Assembly (NCBI GenBank): GCA_049515135.1
Contig: JBEKUJ010000008.1
Location: 1-64,000, forward strand
Direction: 5' to 3'
From: Fen-1364 sp049515135
GTDB lineage: Bacteria; Spirochaetota; Spirochaetia; SZUA-6; Fen-1364
DNA: 64,000 nt
Notes under the pieces: generated by a model
Told to the model about the DNA's origin: nothing
The model's input: only the letters and a program-made list of their open reading frames with translations
Databases searched by the model: none
Made by a program: the position numbers and the translations under genes
Part shown: piece by piece, positions 14,581-22,339 of the stretch
Numbering within the stretch: the stretch's first letter is position 1
Layout of the letters: every line of letters starts with the position of its first letter

Positions 14581-17365
14581 TTCTTTCCCTGTTTTCCAGC
14601 CGGATGGCAACAAGTTTGGACACGCCTGATTCCTCCATCGTCACTCCGTACAACACGTCGGCTCCGGCAACCGTGCGCTTGTTGTGGGTGATGACGATGA
14701 ACTGCGAGCTCGTGGAGAACTCCTTGAGAAGGGTGCTGAGCCTGCCCACGTTCTCTTCGTCCAGGGCGGCATCAATCTCATCCAGGAGGCAAAATGGCGA
14801 GGGTTTCACCATGTAGATCGCAAACATGAGGGCGACACCCGTAAGGGACCTCTCTCCGCCCGAGAGGAGCTGAATGTTCTCCAGCTTCTTTCCCGGCGGC
14901 TGGGCAAAGACCTCGATTCCAGAATCAAGGGGTGTATCCTGGTTCTCCAGCCGCAGCTCCGCCCTTCCTCCCCCAAAGAGCCTGCGAAAGACCGTGTGGA
15001 AGTTCTTTTTGATCTTGTTGTAGGTATCCAGGAACAGCTCTGTGGACTCCGTCCTGATCTCCGTGGTGACCCGCTTGAGGTCTTCACGCGCCCGGGTCAG
15101 GTCTCCCAGCTGGCCACTGAGGAAGTCGAATCTGTCCTTGACCTCGGCAAACTCCTCCGAGGCCATGAGGTTCACCTGTCCGAGCTTTCTCATCTCCTCC
15201 CGCAGCTCCGCCAGCCGGGGCCGAAGGTCGCGTTTGGGAACAAGGTCCGGAATGCGCATCTCGTACTCAGTGAGGTCCCGGGAAAAACGCTCGGTGAAGC
15301 TTGCATGCAGGTCACGGATCTCCGTTCGGATCTCGGCAACCTCGATCTGCATCTTCTCGATCTCGGACTGGGCGCGGGAAAGGAGGACGTTCCTCTGCTT
15401 CAGCTCCTCCTCCTTTGCGAGCAGCTCCCTGTTCTGCGTTGTGATCTGCCCTTCGAGGCCGGCAAGAGCCGCGCGGACTTCACGCTCCTCAGACTGGAAC
15501 CGCGAGCGTTCCTCCTCCGCGGCGGCAATCCGTTGCTCTGTTTCTTCTCTCTTCTGCCTGGTCTGGCCGATCTGGAGCCCGATTTCGCTCAGCAGGGCTT
15601 GCTGCTCTGCTTTCTCCCGCGCCAGCCGCTCCATCTCGTCCTTGAGTCCCGACCTCTGGGTCTGCAGGCGCGCCAGGTTGACCCGCAGGTCTTCCAGCGT
15701 CTTGCGGTACTCCTCGATTTTCGCCCTCAGCGCGTCGTTGTCCCTCGAAAGCTGCTCGTTGTGCTGGCGCAGCCGCGATACGGCGTCGGTGTTCGCGTTG
15801 ATCCTCTCGTCAACGTCCCTCTTGCGGGTGATGATGCCCTGGGGAGCCAGGAACTCGTCAAGGAAAGACGGGGCAAACGCCCGATATCTCGCAAAGAGCT
15901 GCTCAAGGGCGGACAGCTTCTCCAGCGATGCCTTCAACACAGCAAAAGTGTTCTGCACGATCTTGTCCCGCTCCGCCTTGGAGACGCTCTCCACGCGAAC
16001 CGAGTCCTCCAGGATGGAGACCTTGCCGCTCAGCTGGATTCGAAGGCTCTGCAGCGCTTCCTCGATCTGTCTTTCCACTGCGTGCCGTTCCGTCGAGGAG
16101 TACCCCATCTCTGCAAGCCGGGCGTCCAGCTGCGTCACAATGTCCTCTGTGATGGCGCGAAGCTCGGCGCGAAGGCTTTCCATGGTGGACTCCAGCCCCG
16201 TGATGGAGGAGCCGTTGTCCCGGATGGTCTCATCGTTGGCCCGCACGCGCGCCCCGAAGCCGTCGATATCCCGGGTGAACTCTTCGATGTTGCCTTCCGT
16301 TTCCTGGATCCGGCTGGCCAGCTCCGCCAGGGCGGTCTCCCTGCGCTGGTTTTCCGCTGCGAGCTCCTGCACTTTCTTTGCGACATTCTTCTCTCGGACC
16401 TGGTCCGCCTCGATGCTGCGCTCCAGCTCGGAGATCCTCTCCCGGTAGATGTGGATCTGGTTCTCCCGGGTGTTCTTTTCCATATCGATCTGGTAGAGCT
16501 TCTTGTGGGATTCCACCAGCTGGGACTCCATGGAGTTGACAAGGTCCGCCTGCTGCGCAATCGAAGCGGTGCCGGCGTCGATGGCGTGTCGGATCTCGTC
16601 GCGGGCCTTTTCTTTCTCCGCCAGACGCCCTTCCCGCCGCTTCTTGTCCTCCAGCAGCCCCTTCAGGCGGAGGAGCTGTATCTCCAGCTCGACCTCGAAG
16701 ATCTCCTCACGCAGCTTGCGGTATGCCTCCGCTTTTTCCGCCTGCACTTTGAGCGAGTTGTAGCTCCTGCGCACCTCGTCCAGGATTCCCTCGACGTGGC
16801 GCATGTTCTCTTCCGTCTTCTCCAGCTTCCTTTCGGCTTCCTGACCCCGGACACGGAAGCGCGTGATCCCCGCAGCCTCTTCGAAGACGACGCGCCGCTC
16901 CTCCGGCTTGGTGGACAGGAGCTGGTCGATCTTGCCCTGCTCCATGATCGAATACGCGGATTTTCCGATCCCCGTGTCGAAGAACAGCTCGCGCACTTCC
17001 CGCAGCTTGACGAGGTTTCCGTTGATGAAGTACTCGCTGTCCCCTGCGCGGTACAGCCTTCTGCGGATGGAGATCTCGGGGAGGTTCAGGGGAAGCACGT
17101 CGTCCTGGTTGGAGACTGTCAAGGTGACCTCTGCGACATTCACAGGCTTGCGCGAGTCGCTGCCTGCGAAGATCACGTCATTCATGTTTTCCGCCCGAAG
17201 GGATTTCGATGACTGCTCTCCCAGGACCCATTTCATGGCATCCACGACATTGGACTTGCCGCAGCCATTCGGACCCAGAAGCGCCGCCACTCCGTCCGTG
17301 AACTCTATCTTGATCTTGTCTGCAAAGGATTTGAATCCAAAGATTTCAAGCGTCTTTAAGAACAC
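14549..17365 (-). CDS. smc: Chromosome partition protein SMC, compact form
   Basis: The ATPase organises and segregates chromosomes with ScpA and ScpB. The N-terminal head has the Walker A loop GPNGCGKSNVVDAMKW and the Q-loop region GEQSSKSLR; the C-terminal head has the signature LSGGERSLTGVALMFAIY and Walker B CLLDEIDAALDE. The two coiled-coil arms are very rich in Glu, Arg and Leu. The whole protein is 938 residues, against about 1150-1200 usually. The middle (about 470-560) holds only a short non-coil stretch (YRAFAPSFLDEFLAPQGII) where the globular hinge of about 150 residues is expected. The start GTG has GGGAG five nt upstream. Confidence 0.93.
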   Translation of the reverse strand: MFLKTLEIFGFKSFADKIKIEFTDGVAALLGPNGCGKSNVVDAMKWVLGEQSSKSLRAENMNDVIFAGSDSRKPVNVAEVTLTVSNQDDVLPLNLPEISIRRRLYRAGDSEYFINGNLVKLREVRELFFDTGIGKSAYSIMEQGKIDQLLSTKPEERRVVFEEAAGITRFRVRGQEAERKLEKTEENMRHVEGILDEVRRSYNSLKVQAEKAEAYRKLREEIFEVELEIQLLRLKGLLEDKKRREGRLAEKEKARDEIRHAIDAGTASIAQQADLVNSMESQLVESHKKLYQIDMEKNTRENQIHIYRERISELERSIEADQVREKNVAKKVQELAAENQRRETALAELASRIQETEGNIEEFTRDIDGFGARVRANDETIRDNGSSITGLESTMESLRAELRAITEDIVTQLDARLAEMGYSSTERHAVERQIEEALQSLRIQLSGKVSILEDSVRVESVSKAERDKIVQNTFAVLKASLEKLSALEQLFARYRAFAPSFLDEFLAPQGIITRKRDVDERINANTDAVSRLRQHNEQLSRDNDALRAKIEEYRKTLEDLRVNLARLQTQRSGLKDEMERLAREKAEQQALLSEIGLQIGQTRQKREETEQRIAAAEEERSRFQSEEREVRAALAGLEGQITTQNRELLAKEEELKQRNVLLSRAQSEIEKMQIEVAEIRTEIRDLHASFTERFSRDLTEYEMRIPDLVPKRDLRPRLAELREEMRKLGQVNLMASEEFAEVKDRFDFLSGQLGDLTRAREDLKRVTTEIRTESTELFLDTYNKIKKNFHTVFRRLFGGGRAELRLENQDTPLDSGIEVFAQPPGKKLENIQLLSGGERSLTGVALMFAIYMVKPSPFCLLDEIDAALDEENVGRLSTLLKEFSTSSQFIVITHNKRTVAGADVLYGVTMEESGVSKLVAIRLENRERSETIPSAAQA

Positions 17366-17475
17366 TTTCGCTCCCAGTCGAAATGCGTTACGCTGCCAGA
17401 TGAAGGGCGTTGTGCCGCTCCCGGCGGCACTTAGTTAACACCCCATGCAGGGGGGTGGTCAAGGCGCGTTGTCGA

Positions 17476-18039
17476 ATGATGGAACACGACCTCATATGCG
17501 GCGTCGACGAAGCGGGGCGCGGGCCTCTGGCGGGGCCCGTGACTGCCGCGGCGGTCATCCTTCCGGACGACTTCCCGCGGGAAGTTCTGGACGACTCGAA
17601 GGTGCTCACCGCGGAACAGAGACTTGCCGCTGCAGCGTTGATTCGAAGCAAAGCTGTTGCGTGGAGCCTCGGCTGGGCTTCGAATGGAGAAATCGATGAC
17701 TTGAACATACTCGACGCTGCGCTCCTGGCGATGAGACGGGCGGTGCAGGCGCTCCCGGTCCGCCCTTCGTTGGTGCTCGTGGACGGAACCTTCTGCCCCG
17801 CATGTGGCATACCGACAAACGCCATCGTCAGGGGTGACGCGACCGTTCCCGAGATCATGGCGGCCTCCATCCTGGCAAAAACGGCCCGCGACAGCTGGAT
17901 GGAGGAGTATTCACGGATCGAGCCCGAGTATGGATTCGAGCGGCATAAGGGATATCCCACCGTGGAGCACCGCAGGGCGGTGCTGGCCGTGGGGCCATCG
18001 CGGATCCAGCGTCTGTCCTTCCGGGTCACTGCCCCTTGA
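17476..18039 (+). CDS. rnhB: Ribonuclease HII
   Basis: The enzyme removes RNA from RNA-DNA hybrids and single ribonucleotides from DNA. The catalytic signature is ICGVDEAGRGPLAGPV (Asp-Glu), with VLDDSK, LVDGT and the DATVPEIMAASILAKTARD block supplying the remaining acidic and substrate-binding residues. It ends with GFERHKGYPT, typical of the family. From ATG 17476 it has 187 residues; ATG 17479 is as good. No Shine-Dalgarno is visible. It converges with the PUR-domain gene, the ends overlapping by 14 nt. Confidence 0.94.
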   Translation: MMEHDLICGVDEAGRGPLAGPVTAAAVILPDDFPREVLDDSKVLTAEQRLAAAALIRSKAVAWSLGWASNGEIDDLNILDAALLAMRRAVQALPVRPSLVLVDGTFCPACGIPTNAIVRGDATVPEIMAASILAKTARDSWMEEYSRIEPEYGFERHKGYPTVEHRRAVLAVGPSRIQRLSFRVTAP

Positions 18040-18253
18040 TGAAGCGGACCGCGGCATCGAAGCCCTCAAGGAATGCCGCAAGGTCTTCCTTGAATACGAT
18101 GACGGACCTGCGCTCGAACTGATCGTCCCCGCTTTTCTTGCTTTCGACGATGTTGAGAAAGACATCACCCGTGCGGTTCTCTTTTACGTTGAAGAAGTAC
18201 GTCCGCTTGGCAGTGCTTGCTTTGGAGGTAAAGATCTCCCCTCGCGTCCCCAT
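18026..18253 (-). CDS. PUR-alpha-like nucleic-acid-binding protein (DUF3276)
   Basis: A 75-residue protein with the PUR repeat pattern: GEIFTSKASTAKRTYFFNVKEN, then DVFLNIVESKK, and a C-terminal helix EDLAAFLEGFDAAVRFI. PUR domains bind single-stranded DNA and RNA; the Borrelia homologue BpuR represses several genes. ATG 18253 is preferred because GGAGG lies five nt upstream; ATG 18265 would add four residues. Being small and dimerising, it may be a global regulator here. The family call is confident, the role is inferred. Confidence 0.82.
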   Translation of the reverse strand: MGTRGEIFTSKASTAKRTYFFNVKENRTGDVFLNIVESKKSGDDQFERRSVIVFKEDLAAFLEGFDAAVRFIKGQ

Positions 18254-18269
18254 TCCAGCCTCCATTCTC

Positions 18270-18298
18270 TTGACCTTTCCCCGCAGCCCGGATAGATT
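18270..18298 (+). promoter_or_regulatory. Promoter of tRNA-Gly
   Basis: TTGACC (18270-18275), a 17-nt spacer and TAGATT (18293-18298) lie 13 nt before the 5' end of the tRNA, an ideal place. The -35 box overlaps the 5' untranslated region of the opposite PUR gene. Confidence 0.55.
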
Positions 18299-18311
18299 GC
18301 AGGCGACCTCT

Positions 18312-18382
18312 GCGCCCGTCGTATAACGGTATTACCTGAGCCCTCCAAGCTCATGACGTGGGTTCGACTCCCATCGGGCGCT
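18312..18382 (+). tRNA. tRNA-Gly (anticodon UCC)
   Basis: A 71-nt cloverleaf. The acceptor GCGCCCG pairs with CGGGCGC; D arm GTAT/ATAC-type as in Escherichia coli glyT; anticodon stem TGAGC/GCTCA; T arm GTGGG/CCCAT with loop TTCGACT; discriminator T. The CCA end is not encoded. The anticodon loop is CCTCCAA, which gives anticodon UCC but places C at position 33 where nearly all tRNAs have U. Its similarity to glyT elsewhere leaves no doubt about identity. Confidence 0.92.
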
Positions 18383-18482
18383 TGGATCCGCTTCATCGGA
18401 ACAACATATCGTGTCCGCCGGCGCTGGAAAAGCCTATACCTCGGACGCCGATGCTCATCGTTGTTCTTTCCCCAGCGAAATA

Positions 18483-18511
18483 TTGACCGGGTCGCTGCGA
18501 TCACATAAAGT
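18483..18511 (+). promoter_or_regulatory. Promoter of mtfA
   Basis: TTGACC (18483-18488), a 17-nt spacer and TAAAGT (18506-18511). An ATG at 18515 lies only 4 nt beyond the -10 box, so it would be upstream of the transcription start. This decides for the downstream GTG at 18539 as start of mtfA. Confidence 0.55.
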
Positions 18512-18538
18512 TACATGTGCATCGAGGGGAAATCCGTC

Positions 18539-19321
18539 GTGGGAATCTTTCGAAGAATCCGCCGGTCGCGCATTCTGAGGGAGGGGCTTCTTTCAGAGGA
18601 AGCATGGGAATGGCTCCTGAGGGATCATCCGATCCTGGACGGGCTGTCCCGTGATGAGCAGAACAGGCTTCGCGGGATGGCGACGATATTTCTTCGCGAA
18701 AAGACCTTTGAGGGAGCGGACGGGCTCGAGCCCACCGACGTGATCCGTGACGTCATTTCCGTTCAGGCCTGCCTGCCCATTCTCAATCTCGGGATGGAAT
18801 GGTACGAGAACTGGAAGACAATCGTGGTTGTCCCGGACGTGTTCACGGGGGAGCACAGTGAGTTGGACAGCGCCGGGGTAGCCCACGAGTGGGAAGAGGA
18901 CGAGAGCGGTGAATCATGGGACAGTGGGCCCGTGGTTCTGTCGTGGAAGGATGTGGAAGAATCGGGATGGGGAGACGGCTACAACGTGGTCATCCACGAG
19001 GCCGCGCACCGTCTTGACCTTCTTGACGGCGAGGTGAACGGAAGGCCGGCGCTGCATGAGGACATGGATCCCCGCGAATGGCTCGAGGTCTTCTCGCGGG
19101 CTTTCGAGGACCTGAAACGGCGCGCTTCGGCGGGAAGGCGGAGGCTGAGGATCGATCCCTATGCCGCCACCGATGATGCAGAGTTCTTCGCGGTGGCCAG
19201 CGAGTACTTTTTCGAGCAGCCAGAGGTGTTGCATGGTGAGTATCCGGATGTCTATCGGCTCCTGTGCGCATTCTACCGGCAGGACACGGCGGGCAGGCGC
19301 GACACCAGGCGGGAGACCTAA
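18539..19321 (+). CDS. mtfA: MtfA-type zinc peptidase (family M90)
   Basis: A 260-residue predicted cytoplasmic metallopeptidase. The zinc motif HEAAH lies in YNVVIHEAAHRLDLLDG, and a downstream Glu is in EFFAVASEYFFEQP, as in Escherichia coli MtfA, which has aminopeptidase activity and binds the glucose-PTS repressor Mlc. The N-terminus MGIFRRIRR also fits the family. GTG 18539 has GAGGGG upstream and agrees with the promoter; an ATG at 18515 is rejected. No PTS genes are in the window, so its regulatory role here is open. Confidence 0.88.
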   Translation: MGIFRRIRRSRILREGLLSEEAWEWLLRDHPILDGLSRDEQNRLRGMATIFLREKTFEGADGLEPTDVIRDVISVQACLPILNLGMEWYENWKTIVVVPDVFTGEHSELDSAGVAHEWEEDESGESWDSGPVVLSWKDVEESGWGDGYNVVIHEAAHRLDLLDGEVNGRPALHEDMDPREWLEVFSRAFEDLKRRASAGRRRLRIDPYAATDDAEFFAVASEYFFEQPEVLHGEYPDVYRLLCAFYRQDTAGRRDTRRET

Positions 19322-19414
19322 GGAGCCCCGCACGCTCCTGCCTATGGAAGTTCTGTGGATGTTCCGATATTCTCGGCCGCGCATCGGACGGTGGAATTTG
19401 AATAAGGGGAATGA

Positions 19415-20440
19415 ATGGAACGGATCCTGATCACGGGCGCGAACGGCTTCATCGGTTCGAACCTGTGCTCGTATTTCCTCGATCACTCCTATGATGTGTA
19501 TGGGCTCGTTCGTGAGACCTCGGACCTGCATTTCCTGGAAGGCATTCCCGTCACGCTGATCAGGGGGGATCTCGCAAAGCCGGACAGCTATGATCTTCCG
19601 GCGCGCGTGGACTATGTCATTCATGCCGCGTCGCGTTTGAGCGACAGCATGAGCATGGAGGAGGCCCGGCGGGAGATCCATGAAACGACGGTGAACCTCG
19701 TCGGCCGCTTCCAGAAGACGGGCATGGACCTCAAGCGCTTCACCTATATCTCAACGGCCCTTACCCTCGGCTACCGGGCTACGGGCATCTCCGAGCAGAA
19801 TCCGGGTCGGCCCGCGCGCACAATTCTGCCCTACGTGAGCGCGAAAAGGATGACGGAGGCTTTTCTCCTGACTGAGTTCCGCGATCGCGGCTTTCCTGTG
19901 ATCATCCTTCGCCCCACGGACGTCCTGGGTCCCAACGATAGAACAGGAAGCCTGCGGGTGCTCAGTGGGATCGAGGAAGGCTGGCCAACTATCGTGGGAA
20001 GCGGCAACCGGCTCCTGAGCTTCTGCTACGTAGGGAACCTCGTCGCGGCATGCCACCTCGCGTGCCAGATGCGCGGGAAAAACGGCTGCTCATACACCAT
20101 CACCAACGGTCAGGATATAACGTGGCGGCAGCTCATGGGGTTCTTCCAGGACAGGCTCGGCAAGAGGCAGCGGGTCTTTGTGCCCATCTTCGTCGCATAC
20201 GCGATTGCTTTGATCCTGCAGGCCGTCCACGCCATCCTCCCGGCGGTCAAGGTGCCCTTCTCCTCATTCTACCCCGTGGCCAAGGTAGCGCGAGACACGA
20301 GCTATGACATCTCCACCACCATTGCAGAGCTCGGGTACCAGCCGGACCAGGACCTCGAACGCCAGCTGGAATCCATCATGGAATGGTATGCCAGGGAAAA
20401 GGCGGCCGGACAATTGAGCAGGTCGCATGGGAGGCAATGA
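19415..20440 (+). CDS. NAD(P)-dependent extended SDR (epimerase/3-beta-HSD type)
   Basis: A 341-residue extended short-chain dehydrogenase. It has the N-terminal nucleotide motif TGANGFIGSNL, a Tyr-x3-Lys catalytic pair in LPYVSAKRMTEAF, and ILRPTDVLGPNDR typical of the 3-beta-hydroxysteroid dehydrogenase/sugar epimerase group. A hydrophobic stretch near residue 265 (VFVPIFVAYAIALILQAVHAIL) is typical of the 3-beta-HSD-like members that act on lipid or polyprenyl substrates at the membrane. It leads an operon with a CPBP protease, a glycosyltransferase and a YbhN-like membrane protein. The substrate is unknown; a sugar nucleotide or a lipid ketone are both possible. Confidence 0.8.
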   Translation: MERILITGANGFIGSNLCSYFLDHSYDVYGLVRETSDLHFLEGIPVTLIRGDLAKPDSYDLPARVDYVIHAASRLSDSMSMEEARREIHETTVNLVGRFQKTGMDLKRFTYISTALTLGYRATGISEQNPGRPARTILPYVSAKRMTEAFLLTEFRDRGFPVIILRPTDVLGPNDRTGSLRVLSGIEEGWPTIVGSGNRLLSFCYVGNLVAACHLACQMRGKNGCSYTITNGQDITWRQLMGFFQDRLGKRQRVFVPIFVAYAIALILQAVHAILPAVKVPFSSFYPVAKVARDTSYDISTTIAELGYQPDQDLERQLESIMEWYAREKAAGQLSRSHGRQ

Positions 20441-20442
20441 AA

Positions 20443-21198
20443 ATGGAGTGGCTTACCTCGGTGACAACGACAGCGGTCTCCATCCTTGCAGATCCCTATG
20501 CTGTGCTCTTCTGTGCGCTGGGGATATCCTTTCTCCTGCTCTCGTCGGTGCTCAACGTCCGCAACCTCATGCGGAACGTGGAGAATGATTTCAGGCCGGT
20601 GATGACCTACTTTGTGAGCGTCTTCGCCCTGTTTTTCCTTGTGCCCCTTGCCATCATCCTTCTGCGGGGCGCATCCGCCGGCCTCTCCCCCTGGCGGGCA
20701 GGGCTGGGGCCCGGCAACTGGAGGCTTGGCCTGATCCTTACTGTGGTCATGCTGCCTTTCTCCCTGCTGGGTCTGTTCTTCGGCCTCCGGGACCCTGTGC
20801 TGCGCCAGCACTACCCCTTCTCCAAGGAGGCCATGGCGGGCCCGGTCCGCTTCGTCCTCTATGAGGCAGCGTATCTGGTCCTCTACTACCTGCCCTGGGA
20901 GTTCACCTTCAGAGGAGTGATCCTGTTCTCGCTCCTGGCACTGCTTCCGCACACGGTGCCCAGCCTGGTAGTTGTGGTCATGGTGTCCACTTTCCTGTCC
21001 ACGATCTACCATCTCGGGCACCCCAACTCTGAAGTCCTGGGCGCGTTCATTCTCGGAATCATCGCCGGCACGATCACTGCAATCACCGGCTCGTTCCTCT
21101 ACGCACTCTTTCACCATGCGCTGATCGGCATCCTGAACGACTGTATTGCCTACAGCGGCCGGGCCCGGGCACGGCGGCTCGGGAGAGAAACCGCATGA
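20443..21198 (+). CDS. CPBP-family intramembrane metalloprotease
   Basis: A 251-residue protein with about six to seven membrane helices. The Abi/CAAX signature is present in variant form: E-x3-R in PWEFTFRGVILF (usually EExxxR), then the two later metal His positions in STIYHLGHPNSEVLG and YALFHHALIGI. One of the paired glutamates is Trp, so the site may be altered. ATG 20443 is eight nt after a GGAGG; ATG 20437 overlaps the previous stop as ATGA. The family cleaves prenylated or membrane proteins; its role between an SDR and a glycosyltransferase is unclear. Confidence 0.75.
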   Translation: MEWLTSVTTTAVSILADPYAVLFCALGISFLLLSSVLNVRNLMRNVENDFRPVMTYFVSVFALFFLVPLAIILLRGASAGLSPWRAGLGPGNWRLGLILTVVMLPFSLLGLFFGLRDPVLRQHYPFSKEAMAGPVRFVLYEAAYLVLYYLPWEFTFRGVILFSLLALLPHTVPSLVVVVMVSTFLSTIYHLGHPNSEVLGAFILGIIAGTITAITGSFLYALFHHALIGILNDCIAYSGRARARRLGRETA

Positions 21199-21223
21199 AA
21201 ATGCACAGATCGGAGAAATCTCG

Positions 21224-22339
21224 ATGAGAAAAAAGATCCTCATGACCTATCTTTCCGCCGGCCTCGGCCACCTGGTTCAGGCCCAGGCCATCGCCCACTA
21301 CGTGCACCAGATGCGCCCCTCCTGGGACATCCGCATCATGGACGCAGCGCGGGACCTCGACGACGCTGTCATGAAGAAGACATTCGAAGACCTCTGGAGG
21401 GTCTTCCTGAAGATGCCGCCCCTGGTGTCCAAGTTTCTTTTCGCGATGGAGCGCCTGGCGCCGCGCATTGTCACGGCGCTCAACCGCCGGGGATTCCGAA
21501 CCGCGGTTCCCAAGGCGGCGGAGTTTCTTGCCAGCTACCAGCCTGACCTCATCATGTCATGCCACTGGGCCTGCTCGCACCTGTTCTCCCTGGCCAGAGG
21601 CCGGAGCGCGACTCCCCTCTTCTACTTCTACGGCGAGCTGGGGGCGACGTACGGCGTGATCAATTGCGGAGCTGACATCTATTTCACTCTCACGGAGCAG
21701 ATCGAAAACGGCCTTCGCCGCTTCGGCGTGGCGCCTGAAAAAATGCGCCGGGTCCCCATGCTGGTCCACCCTCACCTGCTGATGAACGGGGCGCCCACCG
21801 AGGTCTTCAAGAAACGCCTGGGCATACCGGAAAAAGACCTGGCGGTGATCCTCAGCCTTGGCGGCGAAGGGATCGGACATTCGATGCGGTTCATCGAGGC
21901 ATTCGTCCGTGAGGTTGAAGGGGCCACTCTCCTTGTGCTCACGGGACGAAACGAAGACCTTCTGCGGAAAGTGAACAGGCGGTTCTCAAGCCCGAAGGTG
22001 GTTGCCATGGGCTACCAGGAGGACATCAGCGGGATCGTGGCAGCGGCGGACGTCCTGGCAGGCAAGTGCGGGACCGGGTACGCGATGATGGCCATGAAGA
22101 AAGGCATTCCGCTCATCGTCACGCACATCGGAGCGCCGAACGAGCATGAGAACATGCGCTTCATCGTCGACAACGGGTATGGGTGGTATTGTCCGCGGCC
22201 ACGGCAGTTCGTGCAGCGCATTGCGCTGATGGCAAAGGACCGCCTGAGCAGCCGGAACGTCATGGAGCGCCTTTCGCTGGTGGGCCCGCAGAATGGCGCG
22301 GAGGCAATTGCTGCGGCCATCGTGAACTCCCTCGGATGA
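21224..22339 (+). CDS. Glycosyltransferase of the MGDG synthase / GT28 type
   Basis: A 371-residue GT-B enzyme, relative of monogalactosyldiacylglycerol synthases and processive diacylglycerol glucosyltransferases. The N-terminal domain has KILMTYLSAGLGHLVQAQAIA (the GxGH acceptor motif) and PDLIMSCHWA; the C-terminal donor domain has VILSLGGEGIGHS, VVAMGYQEDISGIVAAADVLAGKCG and PLIVTHIGAPNEHENMRF. It very probably transfers a sugar from UDP-sugar to a lipid at the inner membrane face. ATG 21224 has GGAG eight nt upstream. The operon and the nearby acyl-ACP cluster suggest glycolipid synthesis, which is inference. Confidence 0.85.
   Translation: MRKKILMTYLSAGLGHLVQAQAIAHYVHQMRPSWDIRIMDAARDLDDAVMKKTFEDLWRVFLKMPPLVSKFLFAMERLAPRIVTALNRRGFRTAVPKAAEFLASYQPDLIMSCHWACSHLFSLARGRSATPLFYFYGELGATYGVINCGADIYFTLTEQIENGLRRFGVAPEKMRRVPMLVHPHLLMNGAPTEVFKKRLGIPEKDLAVILSLGGEGIGHSMRFIEAFVREVEGATLLVLTGRNEDLLRKVNRRFSSPKVVAMGYQEDISGIVAAADVLAGKCGTGYAMMAMKKGIPLIVTHIGAPNEHENMRFIVDNGYGWYCPRPRQFVQRIALMAKDRLSSRNVMERLSLVGPQNGAEAIAAAIVNSLG

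Noticed and set aside
14684..17212. Very long open frame on the plus strand opposite smc
   Set aside because: It is a Leu/Asp/Val-rich mirror of the smc coiled coil, without a ribosome site or domain; smc on the minus strand has all expected motifs.
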